This document shows positions 1 to 11,413 of a stretch of DNA of 64,000 nucleotides, piece by piece. Below the pieces are notes generated by a model. That model was not told the DNA's origin. It did no database searches and saw only the letters and a list, made by a program, of their open reading frames with translations. Source of the DNA: Phoronis australis (lineage: Eukaryota; Phoronida; Phoronidae); the NCBI GenBank assembly GCA_002633005.1, contig NMRA01000607.1, forward strand, positions 62,001 through 126,000, read 5' to 3'. The number at the start of each line of letters is the position of its first letter. The stretch's first letter is position 1. The position numbers were made by a program, and so were the translations under genes.

Positions 1-162
1 AATTTTGAATCCTAATCAAAGATCTTGATTATAATTGGAATTTTGATTGTTGGGTAAGGCATCCCCTCTCTGTGACATGGAGTTGGCCCGTCATCCAAAT
101 TGGGTGGTCTTTCATAAATGTTTGTTACGCTTGCCAATTTTTCACATTTTTTCAAATCCTAG

Positions 163-3100
163 GCTCCCGGCAACCATGAGCTTATTGTCGATTACTGGGA
201 GCTGGTGGGTGTGGCCCCTGCAGGTGGCGCTGACAACCTGCTCAACGAGGAAGCTCACGTAGATGTGCAACTGGACAACCGTCACATGATGATCCGAGGC
301 GAGAACGTAGGTGACAGGAGGTGCTAAAGGGCAGGGCTCAACAGTGAGGCTAGCCGGGGTGTTCACCATATTGTAAAAAGATTTGGATTGCTGTATGAAT
401 GGGACGGGCAGTTTAAATGTCACTAGGTGTCAGTAGCGATATTACACTCTTTCCGAGTGATTACCCATGTACACCTCTGTAATGATCACGAGTTTTTTGT
501 GCTTGAAAAGAAATGCAACTATTATAATTGTTGTTAACTTTTCTGTAATACTTATCCCTGGTTATCTTGGCGTGACATTTTAGCACGTTAAAACCAGTTC
601 TGCCGGCGTGTTGTTCTCAGATCAGCAGAATGACATTCAAATGGACCATTATAAGTCCCATGTTTTGGTTTAACATTCATGCCCATCTAGCAAACACGAA
701 TGACTGAGACATGGATTTTGTTCAATGGTGATCAGGACGTTGTGTTTGCTCATTGGAAGTGAATAAGAAACCAATTTGCAGGTCATTGATTTAAGGAATA
801 ATGTCTTCAAGTTAGCCAGAAATCTGCACTTTTAGTAACAGTAACAGGATAATTGATTAGGTGCATTCCCCTTTATCCCATTCAGATAATGAAAGGGGAA
901 TGATATGTAGTGAATATGGAGTGTCTGTGGTCTGAAACTTATATCATTGATACCTACCTGTTTTCTTGCTGTTTACTTGTCTTCTTTACATTGTTCGTCG
1001 TCGCTGTGTGCTGAATTTGAATTGGTGCTCTCTAACAATTTTATTGTCACGATAGATCTTTGGGTTATTCATTTCTATTTCCAGACATCCAAGATCTTAA
1101 AGCTGCGCTCCGTAGTAATGCAATGTTTCAGAGAACACTACTTTAGCAGAGGTTACTTTGAGGTGAGCAGTCAACTGGTCAGTTAGTTCACTGTCCACTC
1201 TGGGCATCGGCTGGAAGTCAACTATGAATAATGAGTCCTTGTCAGGTGTTGAAGTGATGACTTCCACAGACAGGCGCAGTATTTTTTTTGTACGCGGACT
1301 ATACTTTTGGTCCTTTGAAATTCTGGTGTAGCTTTATGACATGATGTGTAACAGAAAAAAATGCCAGGTTTTGGATCACGTAGACATTTTTTCTTCGAAA
1401 TTTTTAACTGGTCCACCCTTTACAACATACTGGATCCTTCAGTGTTGCACAGCGCCATGTTTAGATTTCGGGCTTTGGGAAAAACGTTTTTATGACGTGA
1501 TCTTATTCAATTTCTGTTCTCCTCATGGTTTTCAGAAGATACAAAATGTGAACACAAAGTGCATTATTTTGAAACTAATAGATATCTTAAAGTAACTCTG
1601 AACACTTACTTTGCTGGTCTCAGTTGTGATGGTTATCATTTTGTCCACCAGGTGACACCGCCAACGCTAGTGCAGACACAGTGTGAAGGAGGGTCTACTT
1701 TATTCAAGTTTGATTATTTCGGTGAGCAGGCTTACCTGACTCAGTCTTCCCAGCTCTATCTAGAGACAGTCATACCAACACTGGGGGATGTCTTCTGTAT
1801 CGCCGAGTCGTACCGCGCCGAGCAGTCACGCACACGTAGACATCTAGCAGAGTAGGTGTTGGGTGTCTTGTGAAGGAACCGTTTAAATTGTCTTCTTACT
1901 ATTTATGCTGAAAATAATACTGCTGCATAGAACCTGCAAAGCATCTAAGACAGTTGATAGACGTCAGTGCCATTATCCTATAGAGGCGATCATTATACTT
2001 GCTATGTGAAACAAACTGCTGAATATAAGTGGTGCCAGCTATGTCACTTACTAAAATGTTGTATCCATTGAGGTCAAGGTCATCTAATTAGCATATTGTT
2101 AGATACTGTTTGTAGGTGTTCTAATTTGAGAGTTGGTGTTTTTGACATAGAATTTATGGTTTTGAGCACTTGAAAACGCTTCCATCATATTCACTACCTT
2201 GCTAAAAACTGAAGTTGAGACTGACTTCCCATTTTTGTCACTAGTCAAATTACTAAGTAATGTGTGCGTGTGTGTGTTTGTTTGCGTATCTTTTCACCTG
2301 AGTATGTAATCATCTCTTAATTCCCAGGTACACCCACATAGAGGGTGAGTGCCCGTTCATCACATTTGACGATCTACTCGACCGACTGGAGGACCTCGTA
2401 TGTGACGTCGTCGACAGAGTTCTCAAGTCACCATTCGCCTCACTTTTATATGATGTCAACCCAGTAAGCTAAATGTTGTTCTGAATCTCGTGAAATATAT
2501 TTATCTTCATTCTGCATAATCATTTGTCTTGAAATTTGCTGCAGCTTGATAATTTTGGAGAGCTTCTCGCATCGTTGGCACTTCAGCGTTTTCATTGACC
2601 AACTGTGATTCTTTAACGTGGGTCAACGGGTCCATTAAAATTGTCGTGATTATGTTGTGACTCCTTTGGGATTCTAACATAATGACACTGAAGAGTAGCC
2701 TGTCAAAACTGAAGTCAAAGGCCGTAACAGCATTGTTAGTGATACATGGTCTGGCAGATTGAAGCTGTGGGTTTCTGTTTGTAATTCAAACGGTTAGCAA
2801 CAGATCAATAACCAATCACTTCTTGCATAACGTGGTGAGGTAGCAGATGAAATCAATGTCGTGAAAATGTTCCCCCACCAAAAATGGAATCGAGCATTGA
2901 AACTAAATGTTTATGTGACTCGTAGTTTCTGCAAATTGGCACGTAGATTTGAGACACTGTCAGTGAAATTTTTTGAAATGCTTTTTACCTTGAAAAACTC
3001 CCATTTTAATCTTAAGCATTTTACAGCATTCATAACTTTTAACCTCCTTTGTCAATGACTGATCTTAACGTTTGATTGTCCTTGTAGGACTTTAAGCCTC

Positions 3101-6100
3101 CAAAGCGACCATTTAGACGTATGAACTACGGTGACGCCATCAAGTATCTTAAAGAGAATGATATACGGAAGGATGATGGCACCTTTTATGAATACGGAGA
3201 GGTAAGTGTCCAGGAAGCAGGGCTTGGAATTTTCCGCGGAAACGCGGATTTCCGCTTTTTTCAAATGTTCTTTCCGCGTATTTTATTATGTTTCCGCGTA
3301 AAAAAATCGGATTTCATATAAAATGTTCGCGGCAAATTTCTTTCTTACCGCCGTGTTGCCGACGACTTTCACCTCGAAAAGCGGAAGTTGCTCTTTATGT
3401 TTCGGAGGAACGTAAATTGTCAACATTGCCGGGGCATCTGGGAAAAGCGTGGTGGATTTCCTCAATGGCAGCTCGTATGATTGTAAACCGCGGTGTCAAA
3501 TACTACGACTATGGAGCCAAAAATGTTTGGAGGCGGGAGTGGCGGACGAGCTAAGACAGACGCAGACGCACGCTTCCGGAGGTGGTACCGTTTTTTTTTT
3601 TCTAGTCCTCTCGATTCCTGTCTGCAAAAGGTCCACACCGACTTTTGCAAGGCCGGCTGCGCACATGTTTCGGGCCGTAAAAATTTCCGCGTTTTTCGCC
3701 ATTTGTCATTCCAAGCCCTGAGGAAGTATTGAGGTCACGTGTGGCTGTTGTGTTAAGGTCATGTGTGGTTGTAGTGTTCTCACCAGAATTAAAGTTGAGC
3801 AGAATGCTGTGTTCAACTCAAACGAGGAGTCCTCCCATATTCTGTGGGGTTATTTTTGTGAATAATTAGATCATAGCTGGGTAATGGGTAATAATTTTAT
3901 AAAGGTGGCAAGATTGAGACTAGTGGTGACTAGATCATAGGTGGGTAATAATTTTATCGAAATGGCAAGATTTAGACTTGTGGGGACTAGATTGAGTGGC
4001 GACTCAACATTCTACAAGATGAAACCACTTAGCTCTGTATAGTTACGAATGATTGACAATCATTCAAAATGGAGCATGGTGGCTCAAAATTTGAGCTCCG
4101 TGGCAGCTGGGAGGAACAATTGTATGGTACTATTCATGACTATTTTTACCTAGGATATCCCCGAAGCGCCAGAGAGGAAGATGACTGATAAGATCAACGA
4201 GCCCATCTTCCTGTGTCGGTTCCCTGTGGAGATCAAATCTTTTTACATGATGAGATGCAAGGAGAACAAGCGAGAAACAGAATCAGTAAGTGAAGTTTAC
4301 TTTACCCAATGTGTTACCTGACTAAACTGAAGAACCTGTCGTGCGTTCAATAGATGCTAGGATCTACGCTTGGACCTAGCTAAAATCTAGTCAAAGTCAC
4401 GTGTTTTCATTTAAAATACACGGCAATATCTCACGTAATCTCGCGAAGTCTTGCTTTTTAGCGAGGTCCTAGCGGCTGGTCTTGAGAATGGTTTAGTGAT
4501 AATAAATTGAAACGTCGACTAACACAATGTCTCACTTTATGTATGCACTGGTTTTATAGTTCGTACTGAAATAAGTAAATAAATTTCTGAATTCATATAA
4601 AGGAATGAATGACTCAGACGTCAAATCAAAATGATACATTGATTTCGTGTCATACTCAAAGAGCATCATGTTGGAGTAAGTTTTGACAAAGTTATTTTCA
4701 AACGATGTTTGTTCATTTCAAAGTGAATGATTCATGTCATGTGCTTCTGCATGATTGGCATTCTTTCCAAAGTACAGTTGATGCAATGTAAATTTCTTTG
4801 AGAATTTCAAAGTTTCATATACTTGGTGTTGCACCAACACAATGGGTGCTGGTGTTGACACAGAGTGTAAATACATATTGCAGTGCTAGCGTTGTCACTG
4901 AATGTAAATAGTTATTGCAGCGCCAGTGTTGACACTGATTGTAAATGCATATTGCAGTGCTGTTTTATTGATACGCTTCGACTGGTGAAACTCTTTTTCC
5001 ACGTTCTAGCTGATGAAATCCAAGAAAAGTGGTATCTCTAATAAAACAAAAGAATCAATTATGAGTATTTATGTCCCACCCAAAACCCGTAGAGACAGTG
5101 TGGTGTAAAACTTCTTTTATAGCAGTTGAGACTACATTCTGAACTTTGATAGAAACAAAGCGTGCAAGGACATTTCGTTCTTTCCTTTTTGTTTCATTTC
5201 TGACTCTCTCTCCAATAGGTGGATCTGCTGTTGCCAGGAGTCGGTGAGATCATTGGAGGATCAATGAGGATATGGGATTACGAGGAGTTGATGGAGGGTT
5301 ATAAACGTGAGGGCATTGACCCCACCCCCTACTACTGGTATACCGATCAGGTATGAGATTGGCTCATCATTTTGAAAATCTGCAGTGTGTACTTTGAATC
5401 CAGAGTGTGGTTTAAGGCAGTGCTGTAGTGGGGCGTAGTGCACAGCCAACCACCATTTTGCTTTTTAACATAATTCCTACCCACCGTAAGTTACGGTATA
5501 GTGCAGTCAACCACCTTTTTACATTTTATCATCACAACCACCTTTTTAAATTTTAACGTAGCGTCTCGGTGCCGTAAGTGACGGTATAGTTGTGCTGATG
5601 ACAGCATTATTGCCGAAAATTTCGGCACGGGACCACCAGGCATACATGTATGCTGGAATTTTTATTTCCATTTTGAGATAAAGAAATAATGATGTCCCAC
5701 CATAATGGGGTGGACAAGGGGGGCGGGGGGGGGTGAAGGGCCCCGAGGACACACCCGACAGGTGACCAAAGAAAAATTGCTCTTATTTTCCTTTATAATT
5801 GTGCTTGGGTCCATTCAGAGACCGCTTGGAATGCAGCATGGACCTTTGCCTTTGAATATGTGTGGTTGGATCCTCTTTCTCAGACATCAAAGATAGGCCA
5901 CTTGGGCAGAATCTATGTAAATACCCCGCACTCGTGAGTCAAAAAGTAGGCCTGGCCTACATGTTTGTGAGTCAGGTTTTGCGAGTTCAATGTACTTTAA
6001 AAATTCAGTGCTCAAGGCAATATGGTGGACTTTGGATGCCTACTTACCTGTAACTTTACCTCTATAGCACTGGTTCAAGGGCTCCACCCCTCCTGGTCAA

Positions 6101-6516
6101 CATCTTTTGCATTTTGGTTTGGAGGACCGTCTTCTTGGGAATGATTTGAGATGCCTACCTTGGTTTAGTCACTTTTTTTCTTATTGGATTAGTTTAGTTG
6201 TTTTATGTCCTTTATCCTAGTTTGTTTAAGTCATACTTGAAATTTTTGTCTTGTTGAGCTTGTCTGGCAATTGTTTAAATCGGTTTAATTCCTAATTTTT
6301 GTTGAACTAATTATAACTAAGACTTATTTGTCTTGTGGTCTATTTTGGGCATTGGTATAAATCAACTTCTCTTGGTTGTTTCAGAGAAAGTATGGTTCGT
6401 GTCCGCATGGTGGTTATGGTCTCGGTTTGGAACGATTTTTGACGTGGCTCACCAACCGCATGCACATCCGAGATGTCTGCCTGTACCCACGCTTCATCGA
6501 GCGTTGCTCACCATGA
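163..6516 (+). CDS. NARS1: Asparaginyl-tRNA synthetase, cytosolic (3' eight exons; 5' end outside window)
   Basis: Charges tRNA-Asn with asparagine in the cytosol. It is a class II (IIb) aminoacyl-tRNA synthetase. Eight exons join in phase with GT-AG borders: 163-306, 1085-1162, 1652-1851, 2328-2463, 3088-3201, 4154-4285, 5219-5350 and 6385-6516 (stop TGA). The product covers the catalytic domain and C-terminus, about 307 residues. The first visible exon reads [16 protein letters not shown]. Class II motif 2 is in exon 3 ([15 protein letters not shown]), followed by [10 protein letters not shown] across the junction. Motif 3 is in the last exon ([13 protein letters not shown]), and the protein ends [15 protein letters not shown], the usual end of eukaryotic cytosolic AsnRS. 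The N-terminal extension, the anticodon-binding OB fold and motif 1 must lie before base 1. All exons are intact and closely resemble vertebrate NARS1, so the gene looks functional. A transposon sits in the intron after exon 5. Confidence 0.96.
3218..3720. mobile_element. 503-bp non-autonomous TIR DNA transposon in a NARS1 intron
   Basis: The element starts CAGGGCTTGGAAT and ends with the reverse complement ATTCCAAGCCCTG. It is flanked on both sides by the 6-bp direct repeat AGGAAG (3212-3217 and 3721-3726), a clean target-site duplication. Inside the ends are further inverted TTTCCGCG-type motifs. The CAGGG terminus recalls hAT-like elements, but those normally make 8-bp duplications, so superfamily placement is open. 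Short ORFs inside it do not resemble a transposase. Confidence 0.75.
4342..4474 (-). repeat. MITE family A, copy 1 (one end truncated), in a NARS1 intron
   Basis: About 133 bp matching, in reverse orientation, the copies at 20842-20983 and 53856-53996. It shares the inverted CGCTAGGACC motifs at the ends and the core ACTTCGCGAGATTACGTGAG. The end beyond AGCGAGGTCCTAGCG has lost the terminal GTTCA box seen in the other copies. Confidence 0.8.
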
Positions 6517-6850
6517 GGAGATAACTCCTAGCTACGCTGGTTGACTGCAGGTGGCGCTCTCTGTCACTTCAAGTGTGTAAAATGTAATGGAAGGAGGTGT
6601 TCAACTTTAATGCGTAAAAAATCGAAAAATTCAGTAGAAATATTAAAATTGACCTGTTGTGCATTGCCAAGTTCATTTTTTTCTGTGAGAAAAGTGAATT
6701 TGTCATGAAAAAACATGTAACCAACCTTAAATGTATACAATACAGTGCTGTATTAAATTATGTTTTGTTTTTTCTTCACTGTGCTGAGTTGTACCTTATT
6801 TACGTGATCAAGATTTGTGTTTAAATTTAATTTGGGTTTCTGTGACTTAA

Positions 6851-6856
6851 AATAAA
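6851..6856 (+). promoter_or_regulatory. Polyadenylation signal AATAAA of NARS1
   Basis: A canonical AATAAA lies about 335 bases after the NARS1 stop codon, in AT-rich sequence. It is the best candidate for the 3' end of the transcript. Confidence 0.6.
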
Positions 6857-8353
6857 GTGAGGCATTTATATCCGTGTCTCATTTTAAGGAAACTCAGCGA
6901 TTAGAAAACTATGGTTAACTTTTTTTGACTAGTTCATTACAGAAGTGTAAAACTTCATTTGTCATATTGGTGAACTGTCTGCTGTCCAACAGGTGGAGAT
7001 GTTATCACACACAGGTGTTGATACAGTCACGTGGTATAGGACTTATGACACTAAAGAACTACTTTTCCAGCCCTAAGGCTAATAACCTGTACCAGCCCGT
7101 GGGCTGATAAGTACCGTTATTCCCCGTTGAAGTCTAGGCAGATTTACTAATACAGTACATTAGCTACTGCAGTCTAATAAACCAAGAGGTATTTAAGCAT
7201 TCACAAATTCTCACTACAATGTGATGGTGTTCTAAACAAATGCAAAACGAAATACTGAAGAACAGCAAAAAGAAAGAAAACTCAAAAGTATACCAATAGA
7301 CACTGGTTTACTCTATACTTTGATAAAAATTGACAACTGATGAAAAAATAATGTGAAAAAACATAAAAATAATGTACTTCATACACTTTAGACTTCGACG
7401 GCCCTGACATCTATTGATTACTAAGGAAGGTATATTGCTATGGGAAACATAATTCCTCCGGCAACGCCGATTAATTCAAAGAATATTTTACACAGAATTG
7501 AAAGATTTAGTATCGACGCCTCATTCATCACCGACAGATTTGGCGAATGCCCACATGTATGTGAGCAACTTACCGGTATGTTATATAACGCAGGTGATTG
7601 CAACTGTGGCTTGTTATATCTCAAATTGTGATATAATAACCCACAGTTTAATTGACCTACGATATATATCATATATTTAGCGAAATAAAGGAAGGGAAAT
7701 GTATTAGGCCATTTTTTATTTAAAAATGCGCCTGTACCTGCCTACGAAAAAAATCAGCAGTCTTAAATCGTCACAGATAATGTATTTGAAGCAACTCAAG
7801 TCGATGTAATGAAAGATGAATAATAAAATATTCACCAGGTGGCACCAATGACTAAAGGCTCCAGTTAAGTTGAACTCGACCTACATGTACGTGTAGGCTT
7901 AATGGTCAAAGGTATTTAGGATTATATCGGGGCCGTGCGGCACTGCTATCATTTTTCAAGTGTCTTGTGACGGGACCGTTGTCGGCTTGGAAAGGTCAGG
8001 CGACCACAGATAGCTGGTTCGGAATTTTCACACCAAGCAATTTCAAAAGCAAGTGACACGTGGATTCTAGCTATAATATGAAACTGGGCCTATAAATAGA
8101 GTATAGCTTCGGAAGTGGGAAAACCTACTACACGCTTTCTGGAGTAATCAAGAAGTGGGTTACGGATGATAAAATGTTACCGTTGTATCGTTATTCTGAT
8201 CACTTTCTCGAAGCAGGTGTCTGCTTTCGGCAGCCACATGGCATAGAACGTCACCTATTGGCGTGTCTCTACGTCGGTGAACATATCGCCATTGATGAAA
8301 GGTGTTCCATAAATTAACGAATGGCGTGCATGCGTGTCTCTAGCATACACCGG

Positions 8354-8610
8354 GGGCCCGTTCCAAGAAAGTGACTGAAGTTCATTTTTGACTTTAGTCT
8401 AAGATTTGTCTAAACTTCCAAACTTTGAAAGTTCCACATCCGGTAAGATAGTCAAAATAATGACAAATAAGTATCAAAACCCTAAATCAAACATACGATC
8501 TTATTCTTAAAACGGGTCTTGAGACAAACCTGAATTTAATTATAATCCTATAATTTACTAAAATTTTGATATTCGTCTTAGCTAAGTCAGCTTTGTTGGA
8601 ACGGGTCCCT
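8354..8610. repeat. MITE family B, copy 1
   Basis: About 257 bp bounded by the inverted ends GGGCCCGTTCCAAGAAAG and GTTGGAACGGGTCCC. The interior is rich in short motifs such as CTAAGTC and AGATTTGTCTAAAC. It is the same family as 16994-17233 and 33489-33732 and carries no coding potential. Confidence 0.8.
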
Positions 8611-9300
8611 GTTTTAAGTCGACGGCATACTTTTCTTAGCAACAAAAGCCGAAGAACTTAATACAAGAAAATTATGTATGTTAAATAGATTCTCGCTTAC
8701 ACTGCTCTAACGGGCAAGATGGAGTCGGGGGCAATGAGAAAAAATTGTATATACCTCATTGGTCGGGGGTCTCTCAGATTCTGACCACAAAATTCCCTGT
8801 CATTTCATTTTTGAGGTTTGAAAACCAATGTATGAATTGACCTCAGTGATAGTCAGTAATGTACAAAAATAACAGATAATTTTCGGACCTGTAAGCTAGC
8901 TTTTGATTTGCGTTTCAGTGGGTGAGATTTCAACTTTAACGTGATCAGATGACGGGTGCCTCCAGAACCTTAGGTCACTTAGACGTTCATTGATACTCTA
9001 TGTTTTAAATCGCTACAGTTTTAGGCTCCCTTCTAGTTTTTATTGTTGTAAAATGGTTGCGTAGCTGTACTCGCACCAAAAGCATGTTGTAACAGACATG
9101 TGCTTTGAATTGTGCCGCACGTAAATGGTCAAGTGATTTGCTACGTCATGTTGTTTACACGTCACCAAGATATCCGTGACTGGGTGTCGACAAAAAACAA
9201 CGGCAGCACCGTAGATGAAATCCCTCGAGTTATAGTGTGCCGCATTACTGATCCTGAAAATTTACGCAGTTTAGAGAATTTGGGAAGACAACAACTGTTC

Positions 9301-9487
9301 TATGGCTGAAGATGACCCAAACCTATGTGACCAAATGGCGGTATTTCTGAATGGTAACAGCCTGCATTATGCTTTAGAAAACGAGCACAAGCGAGCTAAT
9401 TGTTTATGTAAAATAATGTGATTTGTGATGTTCCTACTCGTACAACAATAAAAACTTAAAAATGCCAAGCCAAAGAAAAAAAAAAAC
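9301..9487 (+). pseudogene. Possible retrocopied mRNA 3' end
   Basis: A 38-codon open frame starting MAEDDPNLCDQMAVF ends in TGA. It is followed by an AATAAA hexamer at about 9449 and, about 20 bases later, by an A-rich run of 15 bases (9473-9487, one G). Hexamer, short spacer and genomic poly-A is the layout of a reverse-transcribed mRNA tail. No source gene is recognised and no target-site duplication was found, so this could also be chance. Confidence 0.25.
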
Positions 9488-10370
9488 CCTGAAGGATGCC
9501 ATTTCTAAACCACCGGCAAGCACCGTGTGTAATTGAAGTGAAGGCCCAAATAGTGGACGGTTGCATGATACAGTCTCATATAGTGACTCAACTAAGTTCC
9601 CTAAATCTTTTTCGTAATTGTTTCATTCTTTAGGCACAGATGTAATATTTTTTCTATGATTTTATCTTTATTATGAGCTCTTTTTTGACTAATGACATTT
9701 TTTAATAATATAACTAAACACTGAGCCTTTAATTCAATCAAAATAATTAGGAACTTACTCCTTAAATTGGGGGCGTTGCATGAAAAGATCCCTACTTAGT
9801 TTCAATAATATTGAGAATTCAATACAGAGTTCATGCTCGATTTGTATCAGAGCCAAAAACTGACATAGTAAAGATACTCAAGCAGCATAAGATAGGACAA
9901 TCATTTTTTTCACAAGTCTGCAAAACGCAGTAGATTTAGGGAACCTAGCCGATTACCTATTTGGGACTGTTTCGTGTAATGGGCACAGCTTCCAAGGCCT
10001 GGAGGTCTACTTCCTTTTCTCAAACCCCATTCGAAAATCGCCAAAGCACGACTCCTCGAGTAGTTCTATTCAAATCATGCAGAATGATATTTGTTATGTT
10101 TCCAGTATGAGTCGAGTCTGCCAAGTTCGGAGATTAGACTCTGGTCCATATGTATATGGTTATACTGCAGCGGTAGTTACGTCACCAAAGGGTTGGTAGA
10201 AAAGGAACACAAGTGTATCGCTTAATCACCTCATCGTTTAATTTTTCGTACTAAAATAAATATATTTTACAAAACATCCCCGATTAACAAGGAATACAAC
10301 ATGAGATTCAGTTCCTAAAAACAAGTGGTCTTGCTCATACGGGATAAATAACTTACAATAAATTAGCTTT

Positions 10371-10480
10371 CATGATATCAACACACCATATTCATGATAT
10401 CAACACACCATATTCATGATATCAACGCACCATATTCATGATATCAACGCACCATATTCATGATATCAACGCACCATATT
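10371..10480. repeat. 22-bp minisatellite, five copies
   Basis: Exactly five tandem copies of a 22-bp unit that begins CATGATATCAAC and ends ACCATATT. The first two units have CACACC and the last three CGCACC in the middle, so the newer units appear to have spread as a block. Confidence 0.95.
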
Positions 10481-11413
10481 TCATACTTCTGGGAACAAGA
10501 AATGACCAATGAAAGAACACGTTTGTAATGTAAAATAACGCACGCAGAAGAGTAATAACTCACACAGGTAATCAATAAATAACGTATCTACAAGTCGACA
10601 GGTAAATTAAACTAAAACACTTTGTATCAGGAGAAAACAATACCCCACGATAACCTTACATTACTTAATTCATTTCCGAACTGTACCTTAAAATACCAGA
10701 CACAGCCAAGGTATATCATAATTACACATATTAATTACACGGTAGAGGTCGGTAGAGGTCGGCTGATTTGACGTAAACAAGTCCGCTTAAACAACAACAA
10801 AAAGAAACTATTTATGTTTTATGCAGTCTGGCGATCTCTATTTTCCAGTTGGATACAAACCCGCCCGCCTAGCTGACAAAAGCTAATAGCCATTCAAAGG
10901 CAACGCGTGATGCCGTTAATAGACGAGAGGACACTCGAACACCCCATTCTTTGATAATGTTTGGAAGACGAACACACCCGATCTCTTTTTTAATGCTATT
11001 TGACAAAAGCTACTAAACCCAGCGTTGGATTTTGAAAAGTAAATTGCGAAATCATTCTCAGAGCCATGAGAAAAATTTCCTCGGTTTTATTGTTGAAACT
11101 GCGAATTAAATTTTTTATTGAGCGACAGTTTTAAGGCACAGGGCAAACTCAAAGCTCTGTGACTTGTACATGTACGCTAGTCTAAGCAAATTAAGCTATC
11201 ACCCTTGCATTGGTTTGCATTGCACGATCTAAACAACACGAGAACTGAACTCTTCACAGGTGCACTTCCGGAATGTCTTATACACCTAATAGTGACATCA
11301 TAGTGGGACTGGCACTCTACAAGAATCCCAAGCAGATCATTCGTATCACGTGATTATCACAGACAAATCTTCTTGCTTCCTATTTTGCTAATGCTATGCT
11401 TTATATTACACCT

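Larger units (their letters stand above)
6857..11413. other. Intergenic region between NARS1 and the KSR-like gene
   Basis: No gene is supported in these 4.5 kb. The stretch contains a MITE family B copy, an AATAAA/poly-A block that looks like a retrocopied mRNA end, and a 22-bp minisatellite. Open frames here are short and lack splice signals or recognisable motifs. The two neighbouring genes are convergent, so this is shared 3' flank. Confidence 0.6.

Noticed and set aside
10371-10480. Possible CRISPR array
   Set aside because: Units are contiguous 22-mers with no unique spacers, in a eukaryotic setting. It is a minisatellite.
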